Part shown: in pieces, positions 15,056-23,755 of the stretch
Layout: every line of letters begins with the position of its first letter
How positions within the stretch are numbered: the first letter of the stretch is position 1
Source of the DNA: an uncultured bacterium
Lineage (GTDB): Bacteria > Bacillota > Clostridia > Oscillospirales > Acutalibacteraceae
Direction: 5' to 3'
NCBI GenBank assembly: GCA_949283655.1
Contig: CASDTH010000003.1
Location: forward strand, 1 to 64,000
Length of the DNA: 64,000 nt
Program-made: the position numbers and the translations under genes
The notes under the pieces: model-generated
Told to the model about the DNA's origin: nothing
Databases searched by the model: none
The model's input: the letters and a program-made list of their open reading frames with translations, nothing else

Positions 15056-16069
15056 ATGCAGGAGAAAGGGACGGCCCCCTATGAACAGGCAATTTCCGTT
15101 TTATGCCCGCGCCTGCGGGAAATTTTAGAGCGGGTTCCAGAGCAGGTCAAAACGCAGGTGCAGGAGATCCGGCTGCGAAGCTGCCAACCGGTTTTATTGA
15201 TCGGATTGAATGGGACGTGCTTCGTCACCCAGGCTGGGCGGGTGAGCTATATCCTCTCCCAGGCCTCTGTGCGGGCAAGCCGTGAAGAAATCACGGAATG
15301 CTTTCACGCGATTTGCGGGTATTCCATCCACAGCTGTCAGGATCACATTTGTAACGGTTACATCACGCTGCCGGGTGGGCACCGGGCTGGTCTGTGTGGC
15401 ACGGCAGTTTGCGAAAACGGCCGGATGAAAGCCGTGCATGATATCGCATCCATTAACCTGCGCATCGCGCGGCAAGTGCTCGGTGCGGCCGATACGCTGG
15501 TGGAAAAGCTTTTTCAAAAGGAACTACCCGGCCTCCTGCTCGCAGGGGGACCGGGCAGCGGCAAAACGACCATTCTGCGGGATCTGGCGCGCCAGCTCTC
15601 CCTTGGGAACAGCTGTGCCAGCCGCCGCGTCGCGGTGGTAGATGAACGGGAGGAGATCGCGGCTGTTTACGAGGGGATCGCGCAGAATGACTTGGGGTAC
15701 AATTGCGATGTTCTAAACGGCTACCCGAAGGGAGAGGCGATTCTCAATGCCCTGCGCAGCCTGTCGCCGGAGGTGATTATCTGCGACGAGGCCGGTGGAT
15801 TGGATGAAATTCGCGCCATGGAAGAGGGCGTGAACGCAGGCGTCAAATTTATAGCGAGTATCCACGCAGCGTCTGTGCAGGAGTTAACACGCCGCCCACA
15901 GGCAAAGCGTTTGTTGGAGACAGGCGCGTTCGATCAAGTTGCACTACTGGCCGGGAACGGAGTGCCGGGGCGGATTGCGCAACTCTACAAGGCGGAGGAG
16001 ATTATGGATGAAATATGTGGGGATGTGCTGCATCCTTGCCACCTGCATTTGGATGGGGCAATATTATAG
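15056..16069 (+). CDS. spoIIIAA: Stage III sporulation protein AA (ATPase)
   Basis: 337 residues. The Walker A motif L-L-A-G-G-P-G-S-G-K-T-T is at ~160-172; a Walker B-like V-I-I-C-D-E-A-G follows near 243, then S-I-H-A near 268. This is the secretion-ATPase (type II/IV-like) family. SpoIIIAA is thought to energise the channel built by SpoIIIA proteins and SpoIIQ between mother cell and forespore. First gene of an eight-gene operon that overlaps spoIIIAB by 62 bases. In Bacillus the operon is SigE-controlled; no clear SigE promoter could be defined in the 150 bases upstream. ATG at 15056 has GGAAAGG 12 bases before it. Confidence 0.95.
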   Translation: MQEKGTAPYEQAISVLCPRLREILERVPEQVKTQVQEIRLRSCQPVLLIGLNGTCFVTQAGRVSYILSQASVRASREEITECFHAICGYSIHSCQDHICNGYITLPGGHRAGLCGTAVCENGRMKAVHDIASINLRIARQVLGAADTLVEKLFQKELPGLLLAGGPGSGKTTILRDLARQLSLGNSCASRRVAVVDEREEIAAVYEGIAQNDLGYNCDVLNGYPKGEAILNALRSLSPEVIICDEAGGLDEIRAMEEGVNAGVKFIASIHAASVQELTRRPQAKRLLETGAFDQVALLAGNGVPGRIAQLYKAEEIMDEICGDVLHPCHLHLDGAIL

Positions 16070-16517
16070 CGCGTCGGCCTCCATGCGAATCCGCGCGCTG
16101 GAGCAGATTCTACTGCTGGCCGGCCTGATAAAGAGTGAGCTGGCCTATTGCCGCACGCCGGTGCGCGAGCTGATGCGGCATATTATAGAGCATGGCGAGC
16201 TGTCTGAACTGCCTTTTTTAAAGCAATGCAGCCAAATGTGCGAGCAGGGAATTGCCTTCCCAAGCGCATGGAGCGCGGCGCTTAACAAACGGTGTGCTGC
16301 CAAAGCGCTGCGCCGGGAGGATATCGAGCTGTTACACGCATTTGGAACACAGTTAGGCACAACGGATCTGGAGGGCCAACTCAGCCTTTGCGGGCTATAT
16401 ACCCGCCTGTTTGAAGAGCGGCTTGTGCAGGCACGGGAATGGAAACGCAAATATGCAAAGCTGTATACGAGCCTCGGCGTGTTGGGGGGGCTGCTGATAT
16501 GGGTTCTTTTTTTATAA
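16008..16517 (+). CDS. spoIIIAB: Stage III sporulation protein AB
   Basis: 169 residues, the family's usual length. A hydrophobic N-terminus (M-K-Y-V-G-M-C-C-I-L) leads to R-I-R-A-L-E-Q-I-L-L-L-A-G-L-I-K-S-E-L-A-Y, a cytosolic-type helical domain related to GspF of type II secretion, and a C-terminal membrane helix (G-V-L-G-G-L-L-I-W-V). The ATG at 16008 follows GGCGGAGGAG by 8 bases and lies inside the end of spoIIIAA, so translation of the two is coupled. It is probably the platform partner of SpoIIIAA. Confidence 0.92.
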   Translation: MKYVGMCCILATCIWMGQYYSASASMRIRALEQILLLAGLIKSELAYCRTPVRELMRHIIEHGELSELPFLKQCSQMCEQGIAFPSAWSAALNKRCAAKALRREDIELLHAFGTQLGTTDLEGQLSLCGLYTRLFEERLVQAREWKRKYAKLYTSLGVLGGLLIWVLFL

Positions 16518-16565
16518 AACGGGACGATGGCGCCCCCACTCCATGGAAAGGAAGGGCAACCACTT

Positions 16566-16760
16566 ATGGACGTCAATTTTATTTTTAAAATCGCAGCAAT
16601 CGGTATTATTGTTGCAGTGCTGAACCAGCTGCTCTCCCGCTCCGGACGAGAGGAATACGCTATGATCACCACGCTTGCCGGCCTAGTTGTCGTCCTGATG
16701 ATGATTGTTCCGCAGATCGGGAATCTTTTTAACTATATCAAATCGATTTTTGGGTTGTAA
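16566..16760 (+). CDS. spoIIIAC: Stage III sporulation protein AC
   Basis: 64 residues with two hydrophobic helices joined at S-R-S-G-R-E-E-Y, the typical SpoIIIAC layout. It is a small inner-membrane component of the mother-cell side of the feeding channel. AAGGAAGG lies about 13 bases before the ATG. It lies 5 bases upstream of spoIIIAD. Confidence 0.93.
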   Translation: MDVNFIFKIAAIGIIVAVLNQLLSRSGREEYAMITTLAGLVVVLMMIVPQIGNLFNYIKSIFGL

Positions 16761-16765
16761 AAAAG

Positions 16766-17155
16766 ATGGGAATCCTTCAAATTGTTGGCATCGCAATCGT
16801 CTGCGCACTGCTGTGTGCCGTTTTAAAGCAATATCGTCCGGAATATGCGTCTGTCGTCCAGATTGCCGCCTGCGTTTTGATTCTGCTGCTAATTGCCTCT
16901 TCCCTCAGCGAGCTTGTGGGAGCGATCAGGGAGCTGATTGAAGGCTCCGGGATCCATACGGGGTATCTGACGCTGCTGCTCAAGGCGTTGGGCATTGCAA
17001 TTCTGACGCAGCTTGCGGCGGATGCCTGCCGCGATAGCGGAGAAACCGCGCTCTCCCATAAGGTGGAGCTGGCAGGGACAGTCACCATCCTGCTGCTTTG
17101 CCTGCCTCTGGTCAAGGCGATGGTGCAGCTTTCCACCGGATTCCTTAAAGGGTAA
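16766..17155 (+). CDS. spoIIIAD: Stage III sporulation protein AD
   Basis: 129 residues, three to four membrane helices. L-K-Q-Y-R-P-E-Y-A-S near residue 20 and the long amphipathic segment with A-D-A-C-R-D-S-G-E-T-A-L near 90 are typical of SpoIIIAD. It is a membrane component of the SpoIIIA-SpoIIQ complex. The 5-base gap on each side fits one polycistronic unit. Confidence 0.93.
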   Translation: MGILQIVGIAIVCALLCAVLKQYRPEYASVVQIAACVLILLLIASSLSELVGAIRELIEGSGIHTGYLTLLLKALGIAILTQLAADACRDSGETALSHKVELAGTVTILLLCLPLVKAMVQLSTGFLKG

Positions 17156-17161
17156 GGATTT

Positions 17162-18292
17162 ATGAAAAAGATATGTCGATTGGCACTGGTGTTATTGCTG
17201 CTTTTGGCAGGGACGCTTCCAGCCTGCGCTGTGCAGGAGGATGCGGCGCAGGCTCAGATGGAGGCCTCCGGCGCAGCGGAACTGTTTGAAAAACTGCCGG
17301 AGGAGGCTCAATCGCTTTTTGAGGAACTGGGCATTGACAAAATCGATTTCAGCAACCTGTTTCAGACCTCTCCCCGCGCATTGGCGGAGATGTTTTTAGA
17401 GCTGGTGCAGGGAAAGCTGGAGAGCCCCCTGCGCGCTGCGCTCCAAATCCTCGGCGTTTTAATCCTGCTGGCTGTTTTGGAAGCCTTGTGGGGTAAAGGA
17501 GGAGGCCAGATCAGCCAGGCGGAGGCATTGGTATCCGCTTTATTTTTTTCGATCGTTTTGCTGCCGCATGTTATGGATTGCCTCTCACATACCTGCTCGG
17601 CGATTCGTCTAAACAGCGATTTCATGCTGGCGTTCATTCCGGTTTATGCGGCGGTGGTTTCTGCAAGTGGAAATCCGGCGCTGGCGCTAAGCTCCCAAAC
17701 GCTTTTATTTGGCTTGGCGCAGGGAATAGCACAATTTTCCGATCGGTTTTTAAAGCCCTCCACCGGCATTTTTCTGACGGTCAGTGCTGTGGGTTCTTTT
17801 GCTCCGGCGTTTGATTTCAGCAGCATTTCCAACGCCATCAAAAAAACGGTAACGGTCACACTGGGGTTTGCGTCTACTGTTTTTGTAGGTCTGCTCTCGA
17901 TCAAGGGCGTTTTGGCAGGAACAGCAGATAGCGCAGCATCCAGAGGCGCCAAATTCCTGATCGGCAGCTTTGTGCCAGTGGTGGGCGGGGCGGTCAGCGA
18001 TGCGTTGGGGTCGATTATCAGCTCGCTGCGGCTGGTGCGCGGTGCGGTTGGCGCATTTGGGATTCTGGCCGTTTTTTTGATTGCGCTTCCCGTTTTTGCA
18101 GAGCTGCTGTTGTGGCTGCTCGCTTTGAATCTGTGTGCTATAGGGGCGGATCTTTTCGCTCAGCCACGGGCTGCCGCGCTACTGCGGAGTGTGGCTTCAG
18201 CGCTTGTCATTCTGGGCGTCATCCTGCTTTTTAACACGGTGCTTTTCATCCTTGCAACTGCTCTGATGCTCTCCATTCGATCGGCGGCATAA
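17162..18292 (+). CDS. spoIIIAE: Stage III sporulation protein AE
   Basis: 376 residues. A signal-like N-terminus (basic M-K-K, hydrophobic core to ~20, A-C-A) is followed by an extracellular stretch and about seven membrane helices with many small residues (S-S-Q-T-L-L-F-G-L-A-Q-G). It is the largest polytopic protein of the SpoIIIA complex and a candidate for the membrane pore. AAGG lies about 6 bases before the ATG, and the spacing to spoIIIAF is 14 bases. Confidence 0.94.
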   Translation: MKKICRLALVLLLLLAGTLPACAVQEDAAQAQMEASGAAELFEKLPEEAQSLFEELGIDKIDFSNLFQTSPRALAEMFLELVQGKLESPLRAALQILGVLILLAVLEALWGKGGGQISQAEALVSALFFSIVLLPHVMDCLSHTCSAIRLNSDFMLAFIPVYAAVVSASGNPALALSSQTLLFGLAQGIAQFSDRFLKPSTGIFLTVSAVGSFAPAFDFSSISNAIKKTVTVTLGFASTVFVGLLSIKGVLAGTADSAASRGAKFLIGSFVPVVGGAVSDALGSIISSLRLVRGAVGAFGILAVFLIALPVFAELLLWLLALNLCAIGADLFAQPRAAALLRSVASALVILGVILLFNTVLFILATALMLSIRSAA

Positions 18293-18306
18293 AAAGGGGG
18301 ATCTAC

Positions 18307-18798
18307 ATGGAAACGCTGCAAAGCTGGGCGTTGTGCCTTGTGCTCAGCACGGCTGGCGCTGCGATGGTACATCTTCTATCTCCGAAAGGCGCGACAGAAA
18401 AGGCAATGCGCGTTATGATCGCTCTGTTTCTTCTCTCTGCCATACTTTCCCCTTTTTTATCCGGTGACGGGCTGAAGCTGGAGCTGGAAGGGCAAGCGAT
18501 GGCAGATCCGCAGGGGCAGGTGAACGCAGTGGTTGAGCGGATGAATCAGGCGCTGATGGAACAGGCGCGCGCTGAAGTGGAGGAGGAAACACGGCAATCG
18601 CTTGCCGCGATGGGGGTTACACAGACGGAAATTCAGGTGGACATGGATATTACGGAGGAATCGCTCATATCTATAACAGAGATCAAAATTTGGCTGCCGG
18701 AGACTGCTCAGGAGGATGCGCCTCGCATCAAGGAGGAATTGGAGCAGTCGCTCGGGTGCCCGGTCTCCCTTGTGTGGGATGAGGCGGTTACCCAATGA
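18307..18798 (+). CDS. spoIIIAF: Stage III sporulation protein AF
   Basis: 163 residues, shorter than the Bacillus protein (~205). Two N-terminal membrane helices (~5-22 and ~36-52, with the typical E-K-A-M-R-V-M between) are followed by a soluble ring-building domain rich in Glu and Gln. It belongs to the SpoIIIA complex, where AF, AG and AH share ring-forming folds resembling secretion system rings. RBS AAAGGGGG lies 7 bases before the ATG. The last codons overlap the spoIIIAG ATG (ATGA). Confidence 0.93.
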   Translation: METLQSWALCLVLSTAGAAMVHLLSPKGATEKAMRVMIALFLLSAILSPFLSGDGLKLELEGQAMADPQGQVNAVVERMNQALMEQARAEVEEETRQSLAAMGVTQTEIQVDMDITEESLISITEIKIWLPETAQEDAPRIKEELEQSLGCPVSLVWDEAVTQ

Positions 18799-19400
18799 AA
18801 CAGAAAAAGGAACGGAGCACTATGGGAGCATTTCGTGAGAAGGGCAAAAAGCTTTTAGAATCCATAAAAGCAGATAAAAAGCTCACTATCATTGTATTGG
18901 TCGGCCTTGCAGGGATTCTCCTGCTGCTGATATCCGAACTGATCCCACTTCCGGAAAAGCAAGAGGCGGAGCAAGCTCCGGAAGAAACCACACAGACGGA
19001 ATATCACTATGCGCAGGATATCGAAAAAAGGCTGTCAGAGATCGTCTCTTCCATTGAGGGAGCCGGTAAAACCAAGGTGATGGTAACGCTGGAAAACGGG
19101 GTGGAATCCGTATATGCGGCGGATGAGCGGACTGCGAGCGAGCGAACCAGTGAGGGAAAAAACGAGGGGATGGAGATCAACGAAAGGAGCAGTGAGGAAA
19201 ATGAATATATCATCCTGCAATCAAACGGCAGCCGGGATGAAGGGCTTGTCATCAAAGTGATTCAGCCCAAAATCCGCGGTGTCGCTATCGTGTGCGAGGG
19301 AGGGGACTCCGCCTATGTCCGGCAGCATGTGATGCAGGCTGTTACGGCGGTGTTGGATATCGGCGCTTCCCGCGTGAGTATTTCACGGATGGCAAGTTAG
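18795..19400 (+). CDS. spoIIIAG: Stage III sporulation protein AG
   Basis: 201 residues. A basic head of ~30 residues is followed by a membrane helix (~33-52), then a Glu-rich linker (Q-E-A-E-Q-A-P-E-E) and a ring-building domain: E-K-R-L-S-E-I-V-S-S-I-E-G-A-G-K and V-M-V-T-L-E-N-G. The C-terminus has G-V-A-I-V-C-E-G-G, as in other SpoIIIAG. In B. subtilis AG forms a large oligomeric ring in the intermembrane space. Uses TAG as stop. Confidence 0.93.
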   Translation: MKQKKERSTMGAFREKGKKLLESIKADKKLTIIVLVGLAGILLLLISELIPLPEKQEAEQAPEETTQTEYHYAQDIEKRLSEIVSSIEGAGKTKVMVTLENGVESVYAADERTASERTSEGKNEGMEINERSSEENEYIILQSNGSRDEGLVIKVIQPKIRGVAIVCEGGDSAYVRQHVMQAVTAVLDIGASRVSISRMAS

Positions 19401-19604
19401 GCTGATACTCACCTGCTGTCTGCACACACGGCCATGCCCCATCCAGAGAGGACGGTAAGGGCGCCGGATATCCGTTCGAATGCGTCGATTTTGTGAGCGC
19501 AAATATATATTTCCCGGTTTCTGCGCGGTGGGCTTCACTTTTCTGTTTCCACGCGCTTTTAGAATACAGAACGCATGAATCACCTATATGTGGAAAGGAT
19601 GACT

Positions 19605-20210
19605 ATGAAAATGAGCATGGCGATTGGCAAACGGCAGATTGTGCTGGCAACGTTGGTGGTGGCGCTGGGCGCGGCGGTTTTTGTGAACTGGTATTACACC
19701 AAACCGGATGCGGAGCGGGCCAATACCGGCGTAACAGTAAGCGAGCAGGCGACCCAAGCTGCGGGGAATTTAGGAGATGCTTTGCTCGTCAATTCCAGCA
19801 CAATCGCCTCCGAGAGCGGCACGCAAGCCTCCGGCACAAAACAGACGCAGGCGGGAGCGGGGGATGAATATTTCGCACAGGCGCGGTTAAACCGGTCTAC
19901 GGCGCACGACGAAGCAGCCGAAACGCTTCAAAAGACGATCGATGACAGCAATGCCTCCTCAGAGGCTGTGAAGGCCGCTACAGAGCAGCTGGCTGAGCTA
20001 TCCAAGGCAATTAAACTGGAGGCGGATATTGAGAATTTGGTCAGTGCAAAAACCGGCGGCTCCTGTGTGGTGGTCATTGGCAATGAAACGGCGCAGGTCA
20101 TTGTGGGCAAAGGCACGTTAACAGACACGGCCCTTGTGCAGATCAAGGAGATTGTGCTCAAGCAGACCGGTTTTTCCGTGGATAAGATCACTGTGATTGA
20201 AGCGAAATAA
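19605..20210 (+). CDS. spoIIIAH: Stage III sporulation protein AH
   Basis: 201 residues from ATG 19605 (GGAAAGG 6 bases upstream; the ATG at 19599 abuts that site). One membrane helix (~11-30, ending N-W-Y-Y-T) is followed by a low-complexity Ser/Thr/Gln linker and a C-terminal domain with D-E-Y-F-A-Q-A-R-L-N-R and A-V-V/V-V-I-G-N-E strands. SpoIIIAH meets forespore SpoIIQ in the space between membranes. It is separated from spoIIIAG by ~204 bases, unlike the rest of the operon. Confidence 0.92.
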   Translation: MKMSMAIGKRQIVLATLVVALGAAVFVNWYYTKPDAERANTGVTVSEQATQAAGNLGDALLVNSSTIASESGTQASGTKQTQAGAGDEYFAQARLNRSTAHDEAAETLQKTIDDSNASSEAVKAATEQLAELSKAIKLEADIENLVSAKTGGSCVVVIGNETAQVIVGKGTLTDTALVQIKEIVLKQTGFSVDKITVIEAK

Positions 20211-20241
20211 AGCTGTTTTATAGCACCCCTGTAAAAAATGG

Positions 20242-20269
20242 TTGTGTCTTTTCGCTTTTGTGCTATAAT
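20242..20269 (+). promoter_or_regulatory. SigA-type promoter of the asp23-nusB operon
   Basis: TTGTGT (20242-20247), 16-base spacer, TATAAT (20264-20269). It marks the switch from the sporulation operon to a housekeeping operon. Confidence 0.6.
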
Positions 20270-20386
20270 ATCCTTACGAAGCTGGCAAGCTTCAAGCGCT
20301 TTTATGGCTTGGGGCGCGCAATATGCAATGTCATGAAGGGCGCGGCCTGCCGGCTTGGAACGGTTCCGCTCATAGGCGGGGATAGG

Positions 20387-20770
20387 ATGGAAGCTATGGA
20401 CGATTTGAACAAACGAGATGTGACCGGCGGATTGGTGATTTCGCAGGAGGTCATCGCCGCGATTGCCCTCAATGCTGCAAAGGATGCGGATGGTGTCAGC
20501 GGCTTTGCCTCCCGGCCCAGGGATTTGCAATCACTCCTCCACGTGAGAGAGGATGCTTTCAAATCAGTGCGTGTGTGGATGAATGAGAATGAGATTAAGC
20601 TGCACTTGTATCTCACGCTGAGAGAGGGCAGCAAAATTCCTACTGTCTGCGCACAGGTGCAGCGGGCTGTGAAAAGCGCTGTGCAAAACATGACAGGCCG
20701 TGTGGTTACAAAGGTGAACATCAGCGTTGCCGGGGTTGATTTTGCCGAAGCGGCGCCGGCTCAGGAATAA
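20387..20770 (+). CDS. Asp23/Gls24 family envelope stress protein
   Basis: 127 residues. The family core is present: G-G-L-V-I-S-Q-E-V-I-A-A-I-A near residue 15, A-K-D-A-D-G-V-S-G-F-A near 32 and C-A-Q-V-Q-R-A-V-K-S-A-V-Q-N-M-T near 90. Asp23 proteins lie beneath the membrane of Gram-positive bacteria and influence envelope homeostasis; they have no known enzyme activity. It precedes nusB, a common order in Firmicutes. ATG 20387 is used; an ATG 9 bases downstream is also possible. Confidence 0.87.
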   Translation: MEAMDDLNKRDVTGGLVISQEVIAAIALNAAKDADGVSGFASRPRDLQSLLHVREDAFKSVRVWMNENEIKLHLYLTLREGSKIPTVCAQVQRAVKSAVQNMTGRVVTKVNISVAGVDFAEAAPAQE

Positions 20771-20927
20771 AGAGATCATTTTTGATATGCCCTCTGCGCT
20801 CAGGTGAAAAAACGGCGAAAAGCGCTTGATACGGCGGGCTTTTCCAGAAAGGAGAGCGCGCCGCAGGCAACGGCCGTTTTTCTCAAGAAAGTGGGGGGCG
20901 GATTTTATGGAACAACGGAGGACAAGC

Positions 20928-21329
20928 ATGACCAGACGCCAGGCACGAGAGCAGGCTTTTATTCTTATTTTTGAAAAATCTTTTCATCCAGAAACAACGG
21001 TAGAGGAGCTCATTGCCGCTGCGCACGAGGCACGCTACTTGGAGGTGGATGCATTTGCAGCTCTGCTCGCAACAACAGAGCAGGAAAAGCAGGCGGAAAT
21101 CGATGCCTTGATTGAGCAGACCGCAATCGGCTGGCGGAAGGACAGGCTTGCCCGTGTATCGCTTGCCTTGTTGCGATTGGCCTTGTGTGAGATGCTGTAT
21201 ATAGAGGATGTGCCCGTCAACGTTTCGATCAATGAAGCGGTAGAGCTTGCGAAGGTATATGCCTCGCAGGAGGATGCGGCGTTTATTAACGGCGTGCTTG
21301 GCACGGTATCCCGTGGGCTTGGAGCATAA
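20928..21329 (+). CDS. nusB: Transcription antitermination factor NusB
   Basis: 133 residues, all-helical. T-R-R-Q-A-R-E-Q-A-F-I-L-I-F at the start and P-V-N-V-S-I-N-E-A-V-E-L-A-K near residue 95 followed by F-I-N-G-V-L-G are the NusB signatures. NusB with NusE (S10) binds boxA of rRNA leaders to prevent premature termination. GGAGG 7 bases upstream fixes the start at 20928. The next gene starts 3 bases after the stop. Confidence 0.94.
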   Translation: MTRRQAREQAFILIFEKSFHPETTVEELIAAAHEARYLEVDAFAALLATTEQEKQAEIDALIEQTAIGWRKDRLARVSLALLRLALCEMLYIEDVPVNVSINEAVELAKVYASQEDAAFINGVLGTVSRGLGA

Positions 21330-21332
21330 CCG

Positions 21333-22277
21333 ATGGATGGATACTTAGGGATAGATACTAGCAATTACACCACCTCCACAGCGGTTTACTGCCCAGAGGA
21401 AGGGAGTGTATTACAGCGCAAACGGCTGCTGCCGGTTCCGGAGGGGTCGCTCGGCCTGCGGCAGAGCGACGCAGTGTTCCACCACACTGTTCAACTGCCT
21501 GCTCTGTTGGAAGAGCTGGCCGGGGAATTCGCCGGGAAAATCCGTGCGGTGGGCGTAGCCGCTGCACCGCGGGATGAAAAAGGCTCCTACATGCCCTGCT
21601 TTTTGGCGGGAATCGCCACTGCACGTGCAGTGGCAGCCTTTTTAAAAGCGCCTCTTTACACCTTTTCACATCAAAGCGGCCATATTGCGGCCGCGCTTTA
21701 CAGCGCGCAAAAGCTTGCATATATTGAAAGGTCGTTTTATGCTTTTCATGTTTCCGGGGGGACGACGGAGGCCTTGCTTGTTTCGCCGGATGCTACCCAT
21801 ATATTTCAAAAAACGCTGTTGGCCCATTCGTTGGATTTGAAAGCGGGGCAGGCAGTCGACCGTGTGGGCAAGCTGCTTGGCCTGCCGTTCCCTGCGGGAG
21901 CGGAGCTGGAGAAGCTCGCCCAAAAATCGCAACGCCATTTTCAGCCGAAGCCTACGATGAAGGGCGCGGATTGCTGCCTTTCCGGTATCCAGAATCAATG
22001 CGAAAAACTCCTGCGGGAAGGAGCTCCAAGGGAGGAGGTCGCTCGATTCTGCATTGATAGTGTTGGCGCAGCGCTTGACGAGATGGCACAGCGCATGCTC
22101 CAGTCGCATGGATCCTATCCCTTTGTGTTTGCAGGCGGCGTTATGTCAAATGGGATCCTACGCGAGCAACTTCTCCAGAAATATGACGCAAGCTTTGCGG
22201 AGCCCTCCTTTTCCTGTGATAACGCGGCTGGAATCGCGGTGTTAACGGCGATTCAAAACCAGCGGGAGGGCTGCTGA
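21333..22277 (+). CDS. TsaD/Kae1-like protein (M22 family paralogue)
   Basis: 314 residues, ASKHA fold. G-I-D-T-S-N-Y-T-T-S near the start and the metal-binding pair H113-x3-H117 (S-H-Q-S-G-H) match TsaD, as do H-V-S-G-G-T-T-E and C-L-S-G-I-Q-N. It is shorter than true TsaD (~335-340), whose motif is H-x-E-G-H. It belongs to a Clostridial paralogue found beside exonuclease VII genes. True TsaD makes t6A in tRNA with TsaBCE; whether this paralogue does so is unknown. It is probably co-transcribed with nusB and xseA. Confidence 0.8.
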   Translation: MDGYLGIDTSNYTTSTAVYCPEEGSVLQRKRLLPVPEGSLGLRQSDAVFHHTVQLPALLEELAGEFAGKIRAVGVAAAPRDEKGSYMPCFLAGIATARAVAAFLKAPLYTFSHQSGHIAAALYSAQKLAYIERSFYAFHVSGGTTEALLVSPDATHIFQKTLLAHSLDLKAGQAVDRVGKLLGLPFPAGAELEKLAQKSQRHFQPKPTMKGADCCLSGIQNQCEKLLREGAPREEVARFCIDSVGAALDEMAQRMLQSHGSYPFVFAGGVMSNGILREQLLQKYDASFAEPSFSCDNAAGIAVLTAIQNQREGC

Positions 22278-22301
22278 AAGCGGAGGGAGGGCGAGCTTTT
22301 T

Positions 22302-23531
22302 TTGAAAACGCCGTTGGTGCTGACGGTAAGCCAGCTAAACGCCTATGTGAAATCCATTCTGGATGGGGATCGAAACCTTGCGCAGGTTTTTCTCTGTGCA
22401 GAAATTTCTAATTTTACAAACCATTATCGTTCTGGGCATTTTTATTTTTCTCTTAAAGATGAATCAGCTGTCGTTCGCGCCGTTATGTTCCGTTCCAGTG
22501 CACAGCGGATCAAATTCCTGCCGCAGGATGGTATGCGGGTCATTGTGCGCGGTCACGTTTCCCTTTATGAACGGGATGGGCAATACCAGCTGTATGTAGA
22601 CGATATGCAGCCGGATGGCGCGGGCGCTTTGAGTCTTGCCTTTGAACAGCTGAAGGAAAAGCTGGAGAAGGAGGGGCTCTTCTCCGCTCAGCGGAAAAAG
22701 CCTTTGCCGCGGTATCCGATGCGAATCGGCGTGGTCACTTCCCCGACAGGCGCCGCTGTGCGCGATATTATCAACGTTCTTTCCCGGCGGTTCCCGCTCG
22801 CGCAGATCATTCTGCAGCCGGTTCAAGTGCAGGGGGAGGAGGCACCGGGGCAGATTGTAGAGGCCATCCAGTTGTTTAATGCGAAGAAAGCGGCGGACTT
22901 GCTGATTGTCGGGCGTGGCGGTGGCTCCCTTGAGGAGCTCTGGGCCTTTAATGAGGAAAGTGTGGCCCGCGCGGTGGCTGCCAGTGAGATTCCGGTGATA
23001 TCGGCCGTCGGGCATGAAACGGATTTTACCATCTGTGATTTTGCCGCCGATTTACGCGCGCCGACGCCCTCGGCCGCAGCGGAGCTCTGTGTGCCGGATG
23101 CGCAGGAGGAGCTCAGGCGGATTGCGTTGCTGCACCGCTCTGCCGCCCGCTTGCTGCTGCGCCGGTTGGAAGCGGAGCAGCAGCGGCTTGACTTATTGGC
23201 AGCCCGCGCGGGGCTGCACGAGCCGGCACGTATTTTTGCCGCCCGGCGGCAGGCGCTGGATGGGCTACGCCACCGCCTGCTTCGCGCAATGCCTGCCCTG
23301 CTGCTCAAACAGCGCAACCGCCTCGCGCCACTTGCAGGCAAGCTGGATGCATTAAGTCCCCTGCGGGTGCTTGCGCGTGGTTACACAGTCGCGCAGCGGG
23401 AGGGGCGCCCAGTCTGCTCCGCAAAGCAGCTTCAGGTGGGGGACCGCCTCGAGCTTAGTTGGCTGGATGGCAGAGCAGCCTGCGAGGTGTTGGAAACACA
23501 ATTGGAAAACAGCCCGGTGCACAGGGGGTGA
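22302..23531 (+). CDS. xseA: Exodeoxyribonuclease VII large subunit
   Basis: 409 residues from a TTG start with GGAGGGAGGG about 10 bases upstream. The N-terminal OB fold holds V-S-Q-L-N-A-Y-V-K and F-L-C-A-E-I-S-N-F. The catalytic core has G-V-V-T-S-P-T-G-A-A-V-R-D-I near residue 146 and G-R-G-G-G-S-L-E-E-L-W near 205, then H-E-T-D-F-T-I near 241. A coiled-coil C-terminal part follows. XseA with XseB cuts single-stranded DNA to oligonucleotides. It overlaps the candidate start region of xseB. Confidence 0.95.
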   Translation: MKTPLVLTVSQLNAYVKSILDGDRNLAQVFLCAEISNFTNHYRSGHFYFSLKDESAVVRAVMFRSSAQRIKFLPQDGMRVIVRGHVSLYERDGQYQLYVDDMQPDGAGALSLAFEQLKEKLEKEGLFSAQRKKPLPRYPMRIGVVTSPTGAAVRDIINVLSRRFPLAQIILQPVQVQGEEAPGQIVEAIQLFNAKKAADLLIVGRGGGSLEELWAFNEESVARAVAASEIPVISAVGHETDFTICDFAADLRAPTPSAAAELCVPDAQEELRRIALLHRSAARLLLRRLEAEQQRLDLLAARAGLHEPARIFAARRQALDGLRHRLLRAMPALLLKQRNRLAPLAGKLDALSPLRVLARGYTVAQREGRPVCSAKQLQVGDRLELSWLDGRAACEVLETQLENSPVHRG

Positions 23532-23536
23532 GCGTT

Positions 23537-23755
23537 TTGAAGGAAGTCAAAGAGCCAAGCTATGAAGCCTCTATTGGGAGGCTAGAAGAAATTGTGACGC
23601 GTTTGGAGGATGGCAGCCTCCCACTAGAGGATGCGTTACGCCTGTTTGAGGAGGGGACGCATCTTGTCACCTCCTGCAGCGAGCTGCTCACGCAGGCGCA
23701 GGCGCGTGTGACAGAATTGACCCAATCGGACTCTGCGGAGGAAACAATATGCTGA
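23537..23755 (+). CDS. xseB: Exodeoxyribonuclease VII small subunit
   Basis: 72 residues from TTG 23537, chosen because GGGGG lies 7-8 bases upstream. S-Y-E-A-S-I-G-R-L-E-E-I-V-T-R-L-E and L-P-L-E-D-A-L-R-L-F-E-E-G are the XseB signature forming two helices. It binds XseA in multiple copies. Its end overlaps the ispA start by 7 bases. A GTG at 23528 would overlap the xseA stop and is a possible alternative. Confidence 0.92.
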   Translation: MKEVKEPSYEASIGRLEEIVTRLEDGSLPLEDALRLFEEGTHLVTSCSELLTQAQARVTELTQSDSAEETIC

